Shown piece after piece: positions 9,265 through 18,579 of a DNA stretch of 64,000 nucleotides; position 1 is the stretch's first letter; each line of letters starts with the position of its first letter. The notes beneath the pieces are model-generated. The model saw only the letters and a program-made list of their open reading frames with translations. It made no database searches and had not been told where the DNA came from. Location: positions 186,001 through 250,000 of the forward strand of contig NZ_JAGWCB010000006.1 of NCBI RefSeq assembly GCF_020387415.1, written 5' to 3'. The position numbers and the translations under genes were made by a program. Source of the DNA: Ideonella benzenivorans (GTDB lineage: Bacteria; Pseudomonadota; Gammaproteobacteria; Burkholderiales; Burkholderiaceae_C).

Positions 9265-10341
9265 GTGTCCCGTCCGCTGGCCATCGCCTTCCTGGCCTGC
9301 AACAAGAACCCGACGCGGTTTCGCGAGGACCCTTCATTCACCTACCGCTGCGAGAACCTCGGGCTGGCTCTGGCCGCGCAGGGGCACCAGGTGACGTGGT
9401 CGCACCTCACGGCGCCGGGCTGGACGAGGCGGCCGGACGTGGTCGTCTTCCACCGGCCGCTGCTGTCCTGGACGCTGGCCTGGTGGTGGCTGCGGCTGCG
9501 CCGCCAGGGGGTGCGGCTGGTGGCTGATGTGGATGACCTGGTGTTCGACCCGGCGCTGGCGGCGCACAGCCCGGCCGTGTTGAATGGCCAGCTGCCGATC
9601 CAGGCCCTGCGGCGGCGTTTCTGGCGTCATCGGGAGGCCTTGCGTCATTTCGACCTGATCACCGCGTCGACCGAGCCTCTGGCGGCTGCGGCGGCGCGTT
9701 TGCCCCGCCGACCGGCGGGCGCCAAGGTGCACTGGTTGCCCAATGCCGTGTACCGAGGTTGGCGCACGCTGCCGGCCGAGCCGGCCACCGACCCGTTGGC
9801 GCCGGTGCTGCGCTACCTGCCGGGCACCCCCAGCCATGACCGGGACTTTGCCCTGATCGCGCCAGTGCTGACCGAGGTGCTGCGGGTGCGGCCGCAGGCC
9901 CGGCTGGAGGTGGTGGGGCCGCTGGCCTTCGCGCTGGATCTGCCGGCCCGCCAGATCCAGCACCAGGCACGGCGTCCTTTCGCGGACTATCACCAGGTGG
10001 TGCGCGCGCCGGGCATCAACCTGGCGCCGCTCGAAGCCACCCCGTTCACCGCCTGCAAGTCGGCGCTGAAGGTGATCGAGTCGGCCTTCTGGCAGGTGCC
10101 CACCGTGTGTTCGCCACTGCAGGATGCCCTGCGCTTCGTGGGGGCCGGGGCCTGCGTGGCCGAGACGCCTGCGGACTGGACCCGCTGGCTGAGCCTGTTG
10201 CTGGACGATGGGCCGACGCGCCTGCACCTGACGGCCTCCCTGCGAGAGCGCGTGCTGGCGCTGGCCGACATCGACCAGCTCGCCAGCGATTGGTGCGAGA
10301 CGGTGCGGGCATGGCCGGTCCCCGGCCGGCGGAGGGCGTGA
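9265..10341 (+). CDS. Glycosyltransferase, GT4-like (GT-B fold)
   Basis: This 358-residue protein marks the left edge of the polysaccharide locus. It looks like a short GT-B glycosyltransferase. The N-terminal half contains PDVVVFHRPL and VRLVADVDDLVFDP near residue 90, as in capsule and O-antigen mannosyl/glucosyltransferases. The C-terminal half has a sugar-nucleotide site pattern (LAPLEATPFTACKSALKVIESAFWQVPTV, with a Lys and a Glu in the usual places). Start GTG 9265 has TGGAG nine bases upstream. Its TGA overlaps the ATG of the next gene (TGATG), so the two are translationally coupled. Donor and acceptor cannot be told from sequence. Confidence 0.75.
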   Translation: MSRPLAIAFLACNKNPTRFREDPSFTYRCENLGLALAAQGHQVTWSHLTAPGWTRRPDVVVFHRPLLSWTLAWWWLRLRRQGVRLVADVDDLVFDPALAAHSPAVLNGQLPIQALRRRFWRHREALRHFDLITASTEPLAAAAARLPRRPAGAKVHWLPNAVYRGWRTLPAEPATDPLAPVLRYLPGTPSHDRDFALIAPVLTEVLRVRPQARLEVVGPLAFALDLPARQIQHQARRPFADYHQVVRAPGINLAPLEATPFTACKSALKVIESAFWQVPTVCSPLQDALRFVGAGACVAETPADWTRWLSLLLDDGPTRLHLTASLRERVLALADIDQLASDWCETVRAWPVPGRRRA

Positions 10342-11258
10342 TGGATTGGCGGGCGGCCGGGCTGACCCTCTGGGCCGACTGGTGCCGCTGGCGTGGGCGC
10401 TATGGCCCGGCGCTGCGACGCTGGCGGTGGGTGGCCTGGCTGCGCCAGCCCGATGTGCTGCACATGCTGCGCCTGGGCGGTTGCTGGCGCGACCACGGCC
10501 GGCCCTTGCCAGCGCGCTGGCGCCGCTGGCTGGAGGCGGCGATCCGGCAGCCGGGCGTGTCGGCCACCCTGCGGGTGCGTGCGGAGGCCTTGTTGGCGGC
10601 GGACCGGGCGCCTGCAGCCATGGAGGCCCAGCGGGCCGTGTTCGTGACCTGGCTGCGGGCGCAGGCCGCCCGAGGGGGCATCTGCGTCGTCGGCAATGCC
10701 GGCGGGGCCTTGCAGCAGGCCCTCGGCACGGTCATCGACGCCCATGCGGTGGTGGTGCGCTTCAACCGCTGGCGCTCCGGTGGGGAGGTGGCGGATCGGG
10801 CCCTGGGGCGGCGGCTGGATGTCTGGGTGGTGGCCCCCGATGGACCCACCGCGCCCGAGGGAACGCCACGCTGGGCCGTGGTGAGTGGCGCGGACCCCCG
10901 GGGGCGCATGGCCGGATGGCCGCCCGTGCAGTCGCTGGACCGGCTGGGGGTGCCGGTGCTGACCGTGCCGCTGGCGGTGTGGCGTCAACTGGTGGATGCC
11001 CTGGCGGCGCCGCCCAGTGCGGGGCTGTTGATGCTGGGCTGGCTGCGCCACATGGGCTGGCCCGCCGGGACGCTGCGCATCGTGGACCTGGCCCCCCCGC
11101 AGACCGGCAGCGCCCATGTCCTGGGCCGTTGGCACCGGCGGGGCCATCGGCACGACTGGGCGCGCGAGCGTGCGCTGGTGGCGCGTTGGTGCGCGACAGG
11201 CGAGGTGTCGCGGCTGGAGGGCGAGGTCTTCAGCCGGGCAGGGGATGGCGGGTCGTGA
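10341..11258 (+). CDS. Glycosyltransferase family 29 (sialyltransferase-like)
   Basis: The 305-residue protein carries the L-type motif of GT29 at residues 113-143: ICVVGNAGGALQQ followed by G-x-x-ID-x-H-x-VVRFN. Near the C-terminus lies an H-x4-E motif (HDWARE, 271-276), which matches sialyl motif VS with its catalytic His and Glu. GT29 enzymes use CMP-linked sugars, normally CMP-sialic acid. No CMP-sialate synthesis genes occur in the window, whereas Kps systems depend on CMP-Kdo. Kdo transfer, or a donor made elsewhere, is therefore possible. No signal peptide or clear membrane anchor is seen. ATG 10341 overlaps the upstream stop; upstream in-frame codons would only shadow the previous gene. 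Confidence 0.7.
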   Translation: MDWRAAGLTLWADWCRWRGRYGPALRRWRWVAWLRQPDVLHMLRLGGCWRDHGRPLPARWRRWLEAAIRQPGVSATLRVRAEALLAADRAPAAMEAQRAVFVTWLRAQAARGGICVVGNAGGALQQALGTVIDAHAVVVRFNRWRSGGEVADRALGRRLDVWVVAPDGPTAPEGTPRWAVVSGADPRGRMAGWPPVQSLDRLGVPVLTVPLAVWRQLVDALAAPPSAGLLMLGWLRHMGWPAGTLRIVDLAPPQTGSAHVLGRWHRRGHRHDWARERALVARWCATGEVSRLEGEVFSRAGDGGS

Positions 11259-11298
11259 CAAGTCGTATAAAGTCCAACGGCCGGAGTGACGGCCCAGG

Positions 11299-11316
11299 GC
11301 CTGCCGGCCGGCAGGC
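11299..11316. repeat. Perfect 18-bp palindrome upstream of GT2-GT4 gene
   Basis: GCCTGCCGGCCGGCAGGC is a perfect inverted repeat in the 100-bp gap before the gene at 11359. No T-run follows, so it is not a standard terminator. It could be an operator or a leader hairpin. The AT-richer patch just before it (TATAA at 11266) may be a -10 region. Confidence 0.4.
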
Positions 11317-11358
11317 GGGTTCCGGTTGGCTGGCCGGGCGCGAAGGAGTGTGTCGACA

Positions 11359-14061
11359 GTGGCTGTGATCGAGGTGCCGAAGCGGTCTTTCGACGCCAAG
11401 GTCATGCTGCAAAGCATCTGGCTGGCGCGGACCGTGGGCCGTCGCTTCGGGCGGCCCCAGGCCTTGCTCGATTTCGAGGTCGAGCTGACACGGCAACTCG
11501 GGCTGTTCGACCGCGACCACTACCTGTCCCAGGTCGATCCGGCCGGGCTGGGCGGCATGTCACCGCTGCGCCATTACGTGACCCGGGGCGATGCCCAGGG
11601 CTGCTCGCCCAGCCCGCTGCTGGATGTCTCCCACTACGACGCCCACTGGTCCGATCGGCGGGGCGTCAACCGCTTGCTGCACTTCGGTCTGGTGGCGCAG
11701 TTCCGGGGTTTCTCGCCCTCGCCCTGGTTCGACGTCGAGTACTACCTGCGCAACAACCCGGACGTGGGCCAGACGGCCATCCAGGCGCTGGTGCACTTCC
11801 AGCGCTGGGGCTGGCGCGAGGGACGCAACCCGCTGCCCGGCCTGGACATGCGCCGTCTGCTCAACGCCCGGCCCGAGCTGCGTATGCTCAAGGGCGGGGT
11901 GTTGTCGATCTTCGCGACGGGCGAGCTGGCACAAGTGCTTCAGGCCCCGGAGCCAGGGCGGGGGCCGGCTTGGTGGCGGGCGCCCCTTCAGGTGCGTGGT
12001 GCGGCTGCGCAGGCACCGGGCCCGGACATGCGGGCGCCGGCACAGTGGGCCGAGGTCCAGCCCCGGCATGGCCAGGCGTCGCCCCGGGTGGATGTGTTCA
12101 TCCCGGTCTATGGCGGGCTGCAGGAGACGCTCAACTGCCTGCACAGCGTGTTGACCGCACCGGTGCGCACGCCCCACCGCGTGGTGGTCATCAATGACGC
12201 CGGGCCGGATCCGGAGCTCAATGCGCTGCTGCGCAGCCTGGCGGCCCGGGATCTGTTCGTGCTGGAGCAGCACCGCAGCAACCAGGGCTTCGTGAAGACG
12301 GTCAACCACGGGCTGCGGCTGTGCAAGGGGCGCGACGTGGTCATCCTCAACAGCGACACGGTGGTCTACAACGACTGGCTGGACCGCTTGCTGGCCCATG
12401 CGGATCAGCACCCCCGCCTGGCCAGCATCACCCCCCTGTCCAACAACGCCACCATCTGCAGCTACCCCGAGACGCTGGCCGACAACCGCACGGCGCTGGA
12501 GCTCACGCACGAGGAAATCGACCGCCTGGCCGGGGAGGTGAACCCGGGCGTGCATGTCGAGGCGCCCACCGGCGTGGGCTTCTGCATGTACATGCGGCGC
12601 AGCGCCCTGGATGAGGTCGGCGGCTTGGACGAGCGCCACTTCGGGCGCGGTTACGGCGAGGAGAACGACTGGTGCCAGCGGGTGCTGCGCAAGGGCTGGC
12701 GCAACGCGATCGCCTGTGACGTCTACGTGCGGCACGTGGGGTCGGTCAGCTTCAAGGGGGAGGCGCTGCAGCGCACCCAGGCGGCGATGAAGACGCTGGC
12801 GCGCCTGCATCCCTCCTATGAGGCCGATGTGGCCCGCTACATCGCCGAGGACCCCTCCTGGCGGGCACGGACCCGTCTGGATCTGGGGCGCCTGGCGCGC
12901 CAATGCGGCCCCCGCAATGTGCTGCTGGTCTGCCACAACCGGGGGGGCGGCACCGAGCGGCACCTGCTGGAGCAGGGGCAGACCCTGTTGGCCGAGGGCT
13001 GGGGCGTGTTCGAGCTGCGTCCCTCGGCGCAGGCCGGTGCCCTGGCGCTGCTGCATCCAGGCCTGTTCGGGCTGGACAACCTGGCCCAGGTGCCGGTGGA
13101 TGCCCTGGACCTGCTGCGCGAGGCGCTGCAGGCGCTTCGCATCAGCGAGGTGCATGTGCACCACCTGATCGACTTTCCGGCCGGCACGGCCGAGGTGTTG
13201 GTCGACTTGGCGCAATCCCTGGGCATCCGCTTGCGGGTCGCTGTGCACGACTATTACCTGCTGTGCCCCCGCGTCAACCTGGTCAACCGCGAGGGTCGCT
13301 TCTGCGGCGAGCCGACCGAGGCGGAGTGTGAGCGCTGTCTGCAAGGCGATGCCCACCTGCCGCCCACCGGGCCGATTGCGGCCTGGCGCGCGCGGTCACG
13401 GCAGCTGCTGGCGGCGGCCGACAGCATCGTGGCGCCTTCGGACGACGTGGCCCGTCGCTTCTCGGCCTGGCACCTGAGCGATGCGATCCGGGTCCTGCCG
13501 CACGAGGCACCGCCGGCGCCGCCCACCGGAGCGTGCCTGCCGGTGCCTGCCGACCGTCCCCTGCGGGTGCTGGTGGTGGGGGCCATCAACCATGTGAAGG
13601 GTTTCTCGGTTCTGGAGGGGCTGGCGGCCAGCCGCTGCCATGGCGAGGGCGGGCTGACCCTGGGCCTGTTGGGCTACTCCTCGGATGACGCCCGGCTGGC
13701 GGCGCTGGGGGTCACCCTGCTGGGGCGCTACTTCGACCATGAACTGGCCGACCGGATGGCGGCCTTTGACCCCGACCTCATCTTCGTGCCGTCCATCTGG
13801 CCCGAGACCTACTGCTATGTGCTCACCGCGGCCTTGGCCAGCGACCGCCGTGTGGCGGTGTTCGATCTGGGGGCGCAGGCCGACCGGGTCCGCGCGCACG
13901 GGGCGCATCACCTGGTGCTGCCGCTGCGTTGGGTGGAGCAGCCGGAAGTCTTGGCCGACGGGCTCGTGCAGAGCCTGCGCGGGGCCGATGCCCATCAGCC
14001 CGGGGCAGGGGGTGTCGGATCCCCCGAGGGTTCACCCGCGCCAGGAGAGGGACAGGCCTGA
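11359..14061 (+). CDS. Bifunctional glycosyltransferase: HY-G repeats, GT2 and GT4-like domains
   Basis: The predicted 900-residue protein has three parts. Residues about 38-180 hold repeats of roughly 50 residues with the pattern Y...PL.HY...G...G.SPSP.FD, also found in the dual sulfotransferase at 46090. A GT2 (GT-A) domain starts near residue 244 (VDVFIPVYGG), has the LNSDT acid motif at about 331-334 and a G-x-G-E-E-NDWC motif. A C-terminal GT-B-like domain starts near residue 520 (NVLLVCHNRGGGTERHL). Such fusions usually add two successive sugars to a surface polysaccharide. I chose GTG 11359, ten bases after an AGGAG; TTG 11326 is possible but lacks a ribosome-binding site. The gene precedes kpsM after a 136-bp gap. 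Confidence 0.82.
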   Translation: MAVIEVPKRSFDAKVMLQSIWLARTVGRRFGRPQALLDFEVELTRQLGLFDRDHYLSQVDPAGLGGMSPLRHYVTRGDAQGCSPSPLLDVSHYDAHWSDRRGVNRLLHFGLVAQFRGFSPSPWFDVEYYLRNNPDVGQTAIQALVHFQRWGWREGRNPLPGLDMRRLLNARPELRMLKGGVLSIFATGELAQVLQAPEPGRGPAWWRAPLQVRGAAAQAPGPDMRAPAQWAEVQPRHGQASPRVDVFIPVYGGLQETLNCLHSVLTAPVRTPHRVVVINDAGPDPELNALLRSLAARDLFVLEQHRSNQGFVKTVNHGLRLCKGRDVVILNSDTVVYNDWLDRLLAHADQHPRLASITPLSNNATICSYPETLADNRTALELTHEEIDRLAGEVNPGVHVEAPTGVGFCMYMRRSALDEVGGLDERHFGRGYGEENDWCQRVLRKGWRNAIACDVYVRHVGSVSFKGEALQRTQAAMKTLARLHPSYEADVARYIAEDPSWRARTRLDLGRLARQCGPRNVLLVCHNRGGGTERHLLEQGQTLLAEGWGVFELRPSAQAGALALLHPGLFGLDNLAQVPVDALDLLREALQALRISEVHVHHLIDFPAGTAEVLVDLAQSLGIRLRVAVHDYYLLCPRVNLVNREGRFCGEPTEAECERCLQGDAHLPPTGPIAAWRARSRQLLAAADSIVAPSDDVARRFSAWHLSDAIRVLPHEAPPAPPTGACLPVPADRPLRVLVVGAINHVKGFSVLEGLAASRCHGEGGLTLGLLGYSSDDARLAALGVTLLGRYFDHELADRMAAFDPDLIFVPSIWPETYCYVLTAALASDRRVAVFDLGAQADRVRAHGAHHLVLPLRWVEQPEVLADGLVQSLRGADAHQPGAGGVGSPEGSPAPGEGQA

Positions 14062-14127
14062 TGATGTTCCCCTTGTTACGACCCCGAGTGACGCGGTGCC
14101 CTGGGGTACAGTCGGCCACGGCGAAGA

Positions 14128-14151
14128 CCCCGACCGGTGACGGTCACGGGG
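14128..14151 (+). other. Hairpin in the leader region of kpsM
   Basis: An inverted repeat pairs CCCCGACCG (14128-14136) with CGGTC-AC-GGGG (14141-14151, two-base bulge) around a GTGA loop, within the 136-bp gap before kpsM. No T-run follows directly. It may be a weak terminator of the preceding gene or a leader structure that tunes export-gene expression. Confidence 0.4.
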
Positions 14152-14197
14152 TGGCGCGCAGTTCGGGGCCCGCGGTCTCATTTTGGTCGTTCTGTCT

Positions 14198-14989
14198 GTG
14201 AAGAAACGCACTCCCTGGCAGATTCAGCGTGCCGTGATCTTTGCCCTGCTGATGCGGGAGCTGAAGACACGCTTTGGTGGCCACTGGACCGGCGTGGTCT
14301 GGCTGTTGGGAACACCGTTGGCGCAGGTGTTCATGCTGGTGGCCATCAACACCTATCTGCGTGGCCGGTTGCATGCGGGGCTTTATGAGTACGCCATCTT
14401 TCTGCTGGTTGCGCTGATCCCGTTTCGCATGTCCATCGGGCTGTGGACGCAGTTGATGAATGCGCCCAAAGCCAACCAGGGGTTGTTCAACTACCGCCAG
14501 GTCACACCGATGGATGCCTTGGCCACCCGGGCCCTGCTGGAATTGGTGCTGGAGTCCTCGACCTTCGTGCTGGTGATGCTGATCATGGCGCGGCTGGGCT
14601 ACACCGAAGTGCTGCCGCAGCACCTGTTGGGCTTCATGGTCGTCTGGATGGTGTATTTCTTTCTCGGGACCGGCATGGGCTTGGTGCTGGCTGGGCTGAT
14701 CGGTCCGTTACCGCGCGTGGGAACCTTTGTGCAGTTGCTGGCCACGCCGCTGTACCTCTTCTCCGGCGTGTTGTTCTCCCTTCCCAAGCCGCCCCCCCCA
14801 ATGGGAGACTGGCTGCAGTTGAACCCCATGATGCAGTTGGTTGAATGTGGACGGGCGGCTTACCTGCCGGGCTACATCCTGCCGCAGGGGATCAGCCTGA
14901 ATTACCCGGCCATGTGGGCCCTGACCCTGTGCTTCCTGGGGATGTCGCTCTGCCGCCTGCGGCGCGGCGCCCTGGCCGCAGGGGAGTGA
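14198..14989 (+). CDS. kpsM: Capsular polysaccharide ABC transporter permease KpsM
   Basis: This 263-residue ABC-2 type permease has about six membrane helices. It aligns well by eye with E. coli KpsM: an N-terminal LLMRELKTRFG amphipathic segment, ANQGLFNYRQVTPMDALATR around residue 95, and a C-terminal LPGYILPQGISLNY. With KpsT it moves lipid-linked polysaccharide across the inner membrane. The start is uncertain: GTG 14198 gives MKKRTPWQIQ and is favoured, but no clear ribosome-binding site is present and a TTG at 14183 is also in frame. The kpsT ATG follows 7 bp after the stop. The gene looks somewhat less GC-rich than its neighbours. Confidence 0.93.
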   Translation: MKKRTPWQIQRAVIFALLMRELKTRFGGHWTGVVWLLGTPLAQVFMLVAINTYLRGRLHAGLYEYAIFLLVALIPFRMSIGLWTQLMNAPKANQGLFNYRQVTPMDALATRALLELVLESSTFVLVMLIMARLGYTEVLPQHLLGFMVVWMVYFFLGTGMGLVLAGLIGPLPRVGTFVQLLATPLYLFSGVLFSLPKPPPPMGDWLQLNPMMQLVECGRAAYLPGYILPQGISLNYPAMWALTLCFLGMSLCRLRRGALAAGE

Positions 14990-14996
14990 GGCGCGC

Positions 14997-15680
14997 ATGC
15001 TCGAACTCGTCAACCTGACCAAGTACTACCCGACGCCGCTGGGGCGGCACTACGTCTTTCGCAACCTCAACTTCCACTTCCCGGAGGACGCGAGCATCGG
15101 CCTGATGGGGCGCAATGGCGCAGGCAAATCCACGCTGATGCGCATCATTGCCGGCGTGGAGGTTCCCGACCAGGGCCATGTCCGGACCGACAAGACCATG
15201 TCCTGGCGGGTGGGGCTGGGGGGGGGCTTTCAGGGCACCCTGTCCTCGCGGGACAACGTGCGTTTCGTCTGCCGGCTGTTCAGCGCCAGCCCGGAGGAGA
15301 CCCGCGCCAAGGTGCGCTATGTCGAGGAGTTCGCCGAGATCGGCAAGTTCTTTGACATGCCGATGAAGTCCTTGTCCTCGGGCATGCGCGGGCGGGTCAC
15401 GTTCGGTCTCAGTCTGGCCTTCGAGTTCGACTACTACCTGATCGACGAAGGCATGGCGGCGGGCGATCCCATCTTCCGCAAGAAGGCCCAGGCCGCGTTC
15501 GAGCAGCACGTCTCCAAAGGCAAGCTCATCCTCGTGTCCCACAACCCCAAGGACATCCAGAACCTGTGTGATGTCGTGGTCATCCTGGAGAACGGCCAGG
15601 CCACGCTCTACAACGACGTCAAGGAAGGTCTGGAGATTTACCAGAACATGCAACGTCCAACCAAGATCGAGGGCCCATGA
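14997..15680 (+). CDS. kpsT: Capsular polysaccharide ABC transporter ATPase KpsT
   Basis: The 227-residue ATPase subunit has Walker A GRNGAGKST (38-46), an LSSGMRGR signature and Walker B YYLIDEG. The length and the degenerate signature are typical of KpsT/Wzt-short proteins without a carbohydrate-binding domain. It powers export through KpsM at the inner membrane. The stop overlaps the start of kpsE by 4 bp, giving tight coupling in kpsMTED order. Confidence 0.95.
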   Translation: MLELVNLTKYYPTPLGRHYVFRNLNFHFPEDASIGLMGRNGAGKSTLMRIIAGVEVPDQGHVRTDKTMSWRVGLGGGFQGTLSSRDNVRFVCRLFSASPEETRAKVRYVEEFAEIGKFFDMPMKSLSSGMRGRVTFGLSLAFEFDYYLIDEGMAAGDPIFRKKAQAAFEQHVSKGKLILVSHNPKDIQNLCDVVVILENGQATLYNDVKEGLEIYQNMQRPTKIEGP

Positions 15681-16798
15681 ATCTGAATGCCCTGAAGTTC
15701 GTCACCCCGGCCCGTCTCACCTGGAGCCTGTTCGTGATCCCGGTGGCGCTGGCAACGCTCTATTACAGCGCGGTGGCCGCCGACCGCTATGCCAGTGTCA
15801 CGGTGGTGAGCGTGCGGGACATGTCCGCCACCTCCGTGTCTTCCACCTCGGCGTCGGTGGCGGCCCTGCTGGGCGGCAGCGGTTCTGCCCCCATCTCGCT
15901 GGCGGATACCTTCTTCGTCCAGAACTATGTCCAGTCCATGGACCTGCTGCAGAAGCTGGACAAACGCTTCAACCTGCGCGCCCATTACAGCGCCCCGCGC
16001 AGGGACCTGATCTACCGTCTGAACCCCGAGGTCCGGCGGGAGGACTTCCTGGCCTATTTCCGCAACCGGGTGCAGGTCTCGCTGGATGAGTATTCTGGTT
16101 TGTTGACGATCGAGGTGCAGGGTTTCGAGCCGGCCTTCGCGCAGAAACTGGCCCAGGCGGTCCTGGAAGAGACCGAGCGCTTCGTCAATGAGAACGCCCA
16201 CCGCGTTGCGCGCGAACGCATGGTGTTCTCGGAAGGGGAAGTCCAGCGTGCAGCGGCCCTTGAGCAGAAGGCCCATGCCGCGGTGCTGGCCTTTCAGACC
16301 CAGCACAAGCTGCTGGATCCCTTGTCCCAGGCCACGGCCAACAGCACGCTGACCGCGGCGTTGCAGGCCACGCAGGCCAAGCAGGAAGCGGATCTCAAGG
16401 CCGCCCTGTCCTACATGAGCGAGGACAGCCTGCAGGTGCGCAGTCTGCGCGGCCAGCTGGAGGCCACCAAGGCCCAGATCGAGGTGGAGCGCCTGCGCGC
16501 CACCGGGGCGGTCAACGGCACACAACTGCCGGCGCTGGCCATCGAGTACCAGAGCCTGCTGACCCGGGCCGCTTTTGCCAGCGACGAGCACAAGACGGCG
16601 CTGCTGTCGCTGGAGCAGGCCCGCCTGGATGCCAGCCGCAAGCTCAAGACCCTGATGGTCATGGAGCCGCCCACGCTGCCGGATCTGCCCGTCTATCCCC
16701 GTCGCCTGGTGGACTGGTTCACCGTGGTGGCGGTGTGCGGCATGATCTTCACCATCATCCGCCTCGTCCACGCCACGATCCGCGAACACCAGGACTGA
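15677..16798 (+). CDS. kpsE: Capsule export inner-membrane (PCP-3) protein KpsE
   Basis: The 373-residue protein has an N-terminal membrane helix (about residues 14-32), a long periplasmic part with coiled-coil character (roughly 150-310) and a second membrane helix near the C-terminus (about 343-363). This is the polysaccharide co-polymerase topology of KpsE/BexC/CtrB. The LLGGSGSAPISLADTFFVQNY stretch after the first helix fits the family. It bridges the KpsMT transporter to the outer-membrane channel KpsD. The ATG overlaps the kpsT stop, and kpsD begins 4 bp downstream. Confidence 0.92.
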   Translation: MNLNALKFVTPARLTWSLFVIPVALATLYYSAVAADRYASVTVVSVRDMSATSVSSTSASVAALLGGSGSAPISLADTFFVQNYVQSMDLLQKLDKRFNLRAHYSAPRRDLIYRLNPEVRREDFLAYFRNRVQVSLDEYSGLLTIEVQGFEPAFAQKLAQAVLEETERFVNENAHRVARERMVFSEGEVQRAAALEQKAHAAVLAFQTQHKLLDPLSQATANSTLTAALQATQAKQEADLKAALSYMSEDSLQVRSLRGQLEATKAQIEVERLRATGAVNGTQLPALAIEYQSLLTRAAFASDEHKTALLSLEQARLDASRKLKTLMVMEPPTLPDLPVYPRRLVDWFTVVAVCGMIFTIIRLVHATIREHQD

Positions 16799-16802
16799 CA
16801 CC

Positions 16803-18554
16803 ATGTTGACTCGATTCCACCGCCTGCTGTCGATGGGCCTGGCGCTCGTGCTGTTGTCCTCGGGGGCGTGGGCTGCCGATGCCTCACCGTCCGGGGCGAC
16901 CACCGCGCTGCCCAGCAATCTGCCGCCGCAGGTACTCAGCACGCTGCAGTCCATGGCGGCGGTCCCCGGGTCAACGACCACCGTGCTGCAGCCGGCGGCC
17001 CCGCTCGTGCCATCGGCCCAGGCCCTGCCGGTGCAGGCGCTGCCGGCCCAGCCCTCGGGCGACATGGTGGGCGTGAACCCCGTGGTGTTCGGCTCGCAGG
17101 TCTTCAGTGGCCGGTTTGCCAACCTGAGCTACACCGGCTTCAACCCGGAATACCAGATCGCCACCGGTGACCGCATCGCCCTGCGCATGTGGGGTGCGCT
17201 GAACTACGACGCGGTGCAGGTGGTGGATGCCCAGGGCAACATCTTCGTGCCCAACGCCGGACCGATCCAGGTGCGGGGTGTGCGCAACGACCAGCTCAAC
17301 CAACGGGTGGACGAGCAGATCAAGCGCACCTACCGGGCCAACGTGGGCGTGTATGCCTCGCTCGAATCGGCCCAGCCGGTCAAGGTGTACGTCACCGGGT
17401 ATGTGCGGGCGCCGGGGCTGTATGGCGGCATCTCCTCGGATTCGGTGCTGAGCTTCCTGGACCGGGCCGGTGGCATTGATGTCGACCGCGGCAGCTACCT
17501 GAACATCGAGGTGCTGCGGGCGGGGCAACCCCGCGCGGTCATCAACCTCTACCAGTTCCTGCTGGAGGGCAAGCTGGAGCGGTTGCAGTTCCATGATGGC
17601 GACACCGTGGTGGTGCGTCCCCGCCGCTATGTCGTCACCGTGCAGGGCGAGGCGCAGAACCCCTATCTGTTCGAGCTGGAGCGCCCCAGCGTGCCGGCCT
17701 CGGAACTGCTGACGCTGGCCCAGCCCAAACCCACCGCCACGCACCTGAGCATCGTGCGCAACACCGGGGTGGAGCTCAAGAGCGAGTACCACCCGCTGGG
17801 GCAACTGGCCGGGGTCATGGTCCACAACGGCGATCTGGTCACCTTCACCGCGGACAAGTACCCGACGACGCTGCTGGTGCGCATCGGCGGGGCGCAGCTG
17901 GGTGAACGCGCCCTGGTCATGTCCAACGGGGCCCGGTTGAAGGATCTGATCGCGCGTCTGAACCCCTCGCCGCAGGCGGACATGGCAGGCCTGCAGCTCT
18001 ATCGCAAGTCGGTGCAAGAACGGCAGAAGCGGTCGCTGGATCTGTCACTGCGCAACCTGGAAACCGCGGCGCTGACCGCGCGCTCGGCGACGGCCGAGGA
18101 AGCCGCACTGCGCAAGCAGGAAGCCGATCTCATGATGGCCTTCGTGGCCAAGGCCCAGCAGATCCAGCCCCTGGGCCAGGTGGTGCTGACCAGCCAGGCC
18201 CAGGCCAACGAGATGTTGCTGGAGGATGGCGACGTGGTCGTCATTCCTGAGAAGCAGAACACCGTGATGCTCAGCGGCGAGGTGCTGTTCCCGAATGCCC
18301 TGGTCTACAAACCGGGGGCCTCGGTGTCCGAGTACGTGGCCATGGCCGGTGGCTACACCCAGTCGGCCGACACGTCCAAGGAGATCGTGCTGCATCCGAA
18401 CGGCAGCGTGGCCGAACCGGGCGCGACGCCCCAGCCGGGTGACGAGATCTTGATCCTGCCGAAGATCGACTCGAAGAACATCGAGGTGACCCGCGGCATC
18501 ACGCAAATCCTCTACCAGATTGCGATCGCGGCCAAGGTGGCCTTCGGGCTGTGA
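16803..18554 (+). CDS. kpsD: Polysaccharide export outer-membrane channel protein KpsD
   Basis: The 583-residue protein starts with a signal peptide (MLTRFHRLLSMGLALVLLSS ending at GAWA). A Pro/Ala/Gln-rich stretch follows, then a Poly_export domain (YQIATGDRIALRMWG near residue 118) and several SLBB-type beta-grasp repeats, including VMLSGEVLFPNALVYKPG near the end. Length and order match KpsD (about 558 in E. coli), the periplasmic/outer-membrane OPX protein of ABC-dependent capsule export. No lipobox cysteine is seen, as in KpsD and unlike Wza. It closes the kpsMTED block. Confidence 0.92.
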   Translation: MLTRFHRLLSMGLALVLLSSGAWAADASPSGATTALPSNLPPQVLSTLQSMAAVPGSTTTVLQPAAPLVPSAQALPVQALPAQPSGDMVGVNPVVFGSQVFSGRFANLSYTGFNPEYQIATGDRIALRMWGALNYDAVQVVDAQGNIFVPNAGPIQVRGVRNDQLNQRVDEQIKRTYRANVGVYASLESAQPVKVYVTGYVRAPGLYGGISSDSVLSFLDRAGGIDVDRGSYLNIEVLRAGQPRAVINLYQFLLEGKLERLQFHDGDTVVVRPRRYVVTVQGEAQNPYLFELERPSVPASELLTLAQPKPTATHLSIVRNTGVELKSEYHPLGQLAGVMVHNGDLVTFTADKYPTTLLVRIGGAQLGERALVMSNGARLKDLIARLNPSPQADMAGLQLYRKSVQERQKRSLDLSLRNLETAALTARSATAEEAALRKQEADLMMAFVAKAQQIQPLGQVVLTSQAQANEMLLEDGDVVVIPEKQNTVMLSGEVLFPNALVYKPGASVSEYVAMAGGYTQSADTSKEIVLHPNGSVAEPGATPQPGDEILILPKIDSKNIEVTRGITQILYQIAIAAKVAFGL

Positions 18555-18579
18555 TGGGCAGAGCAGGGAAGGGGTGCTG

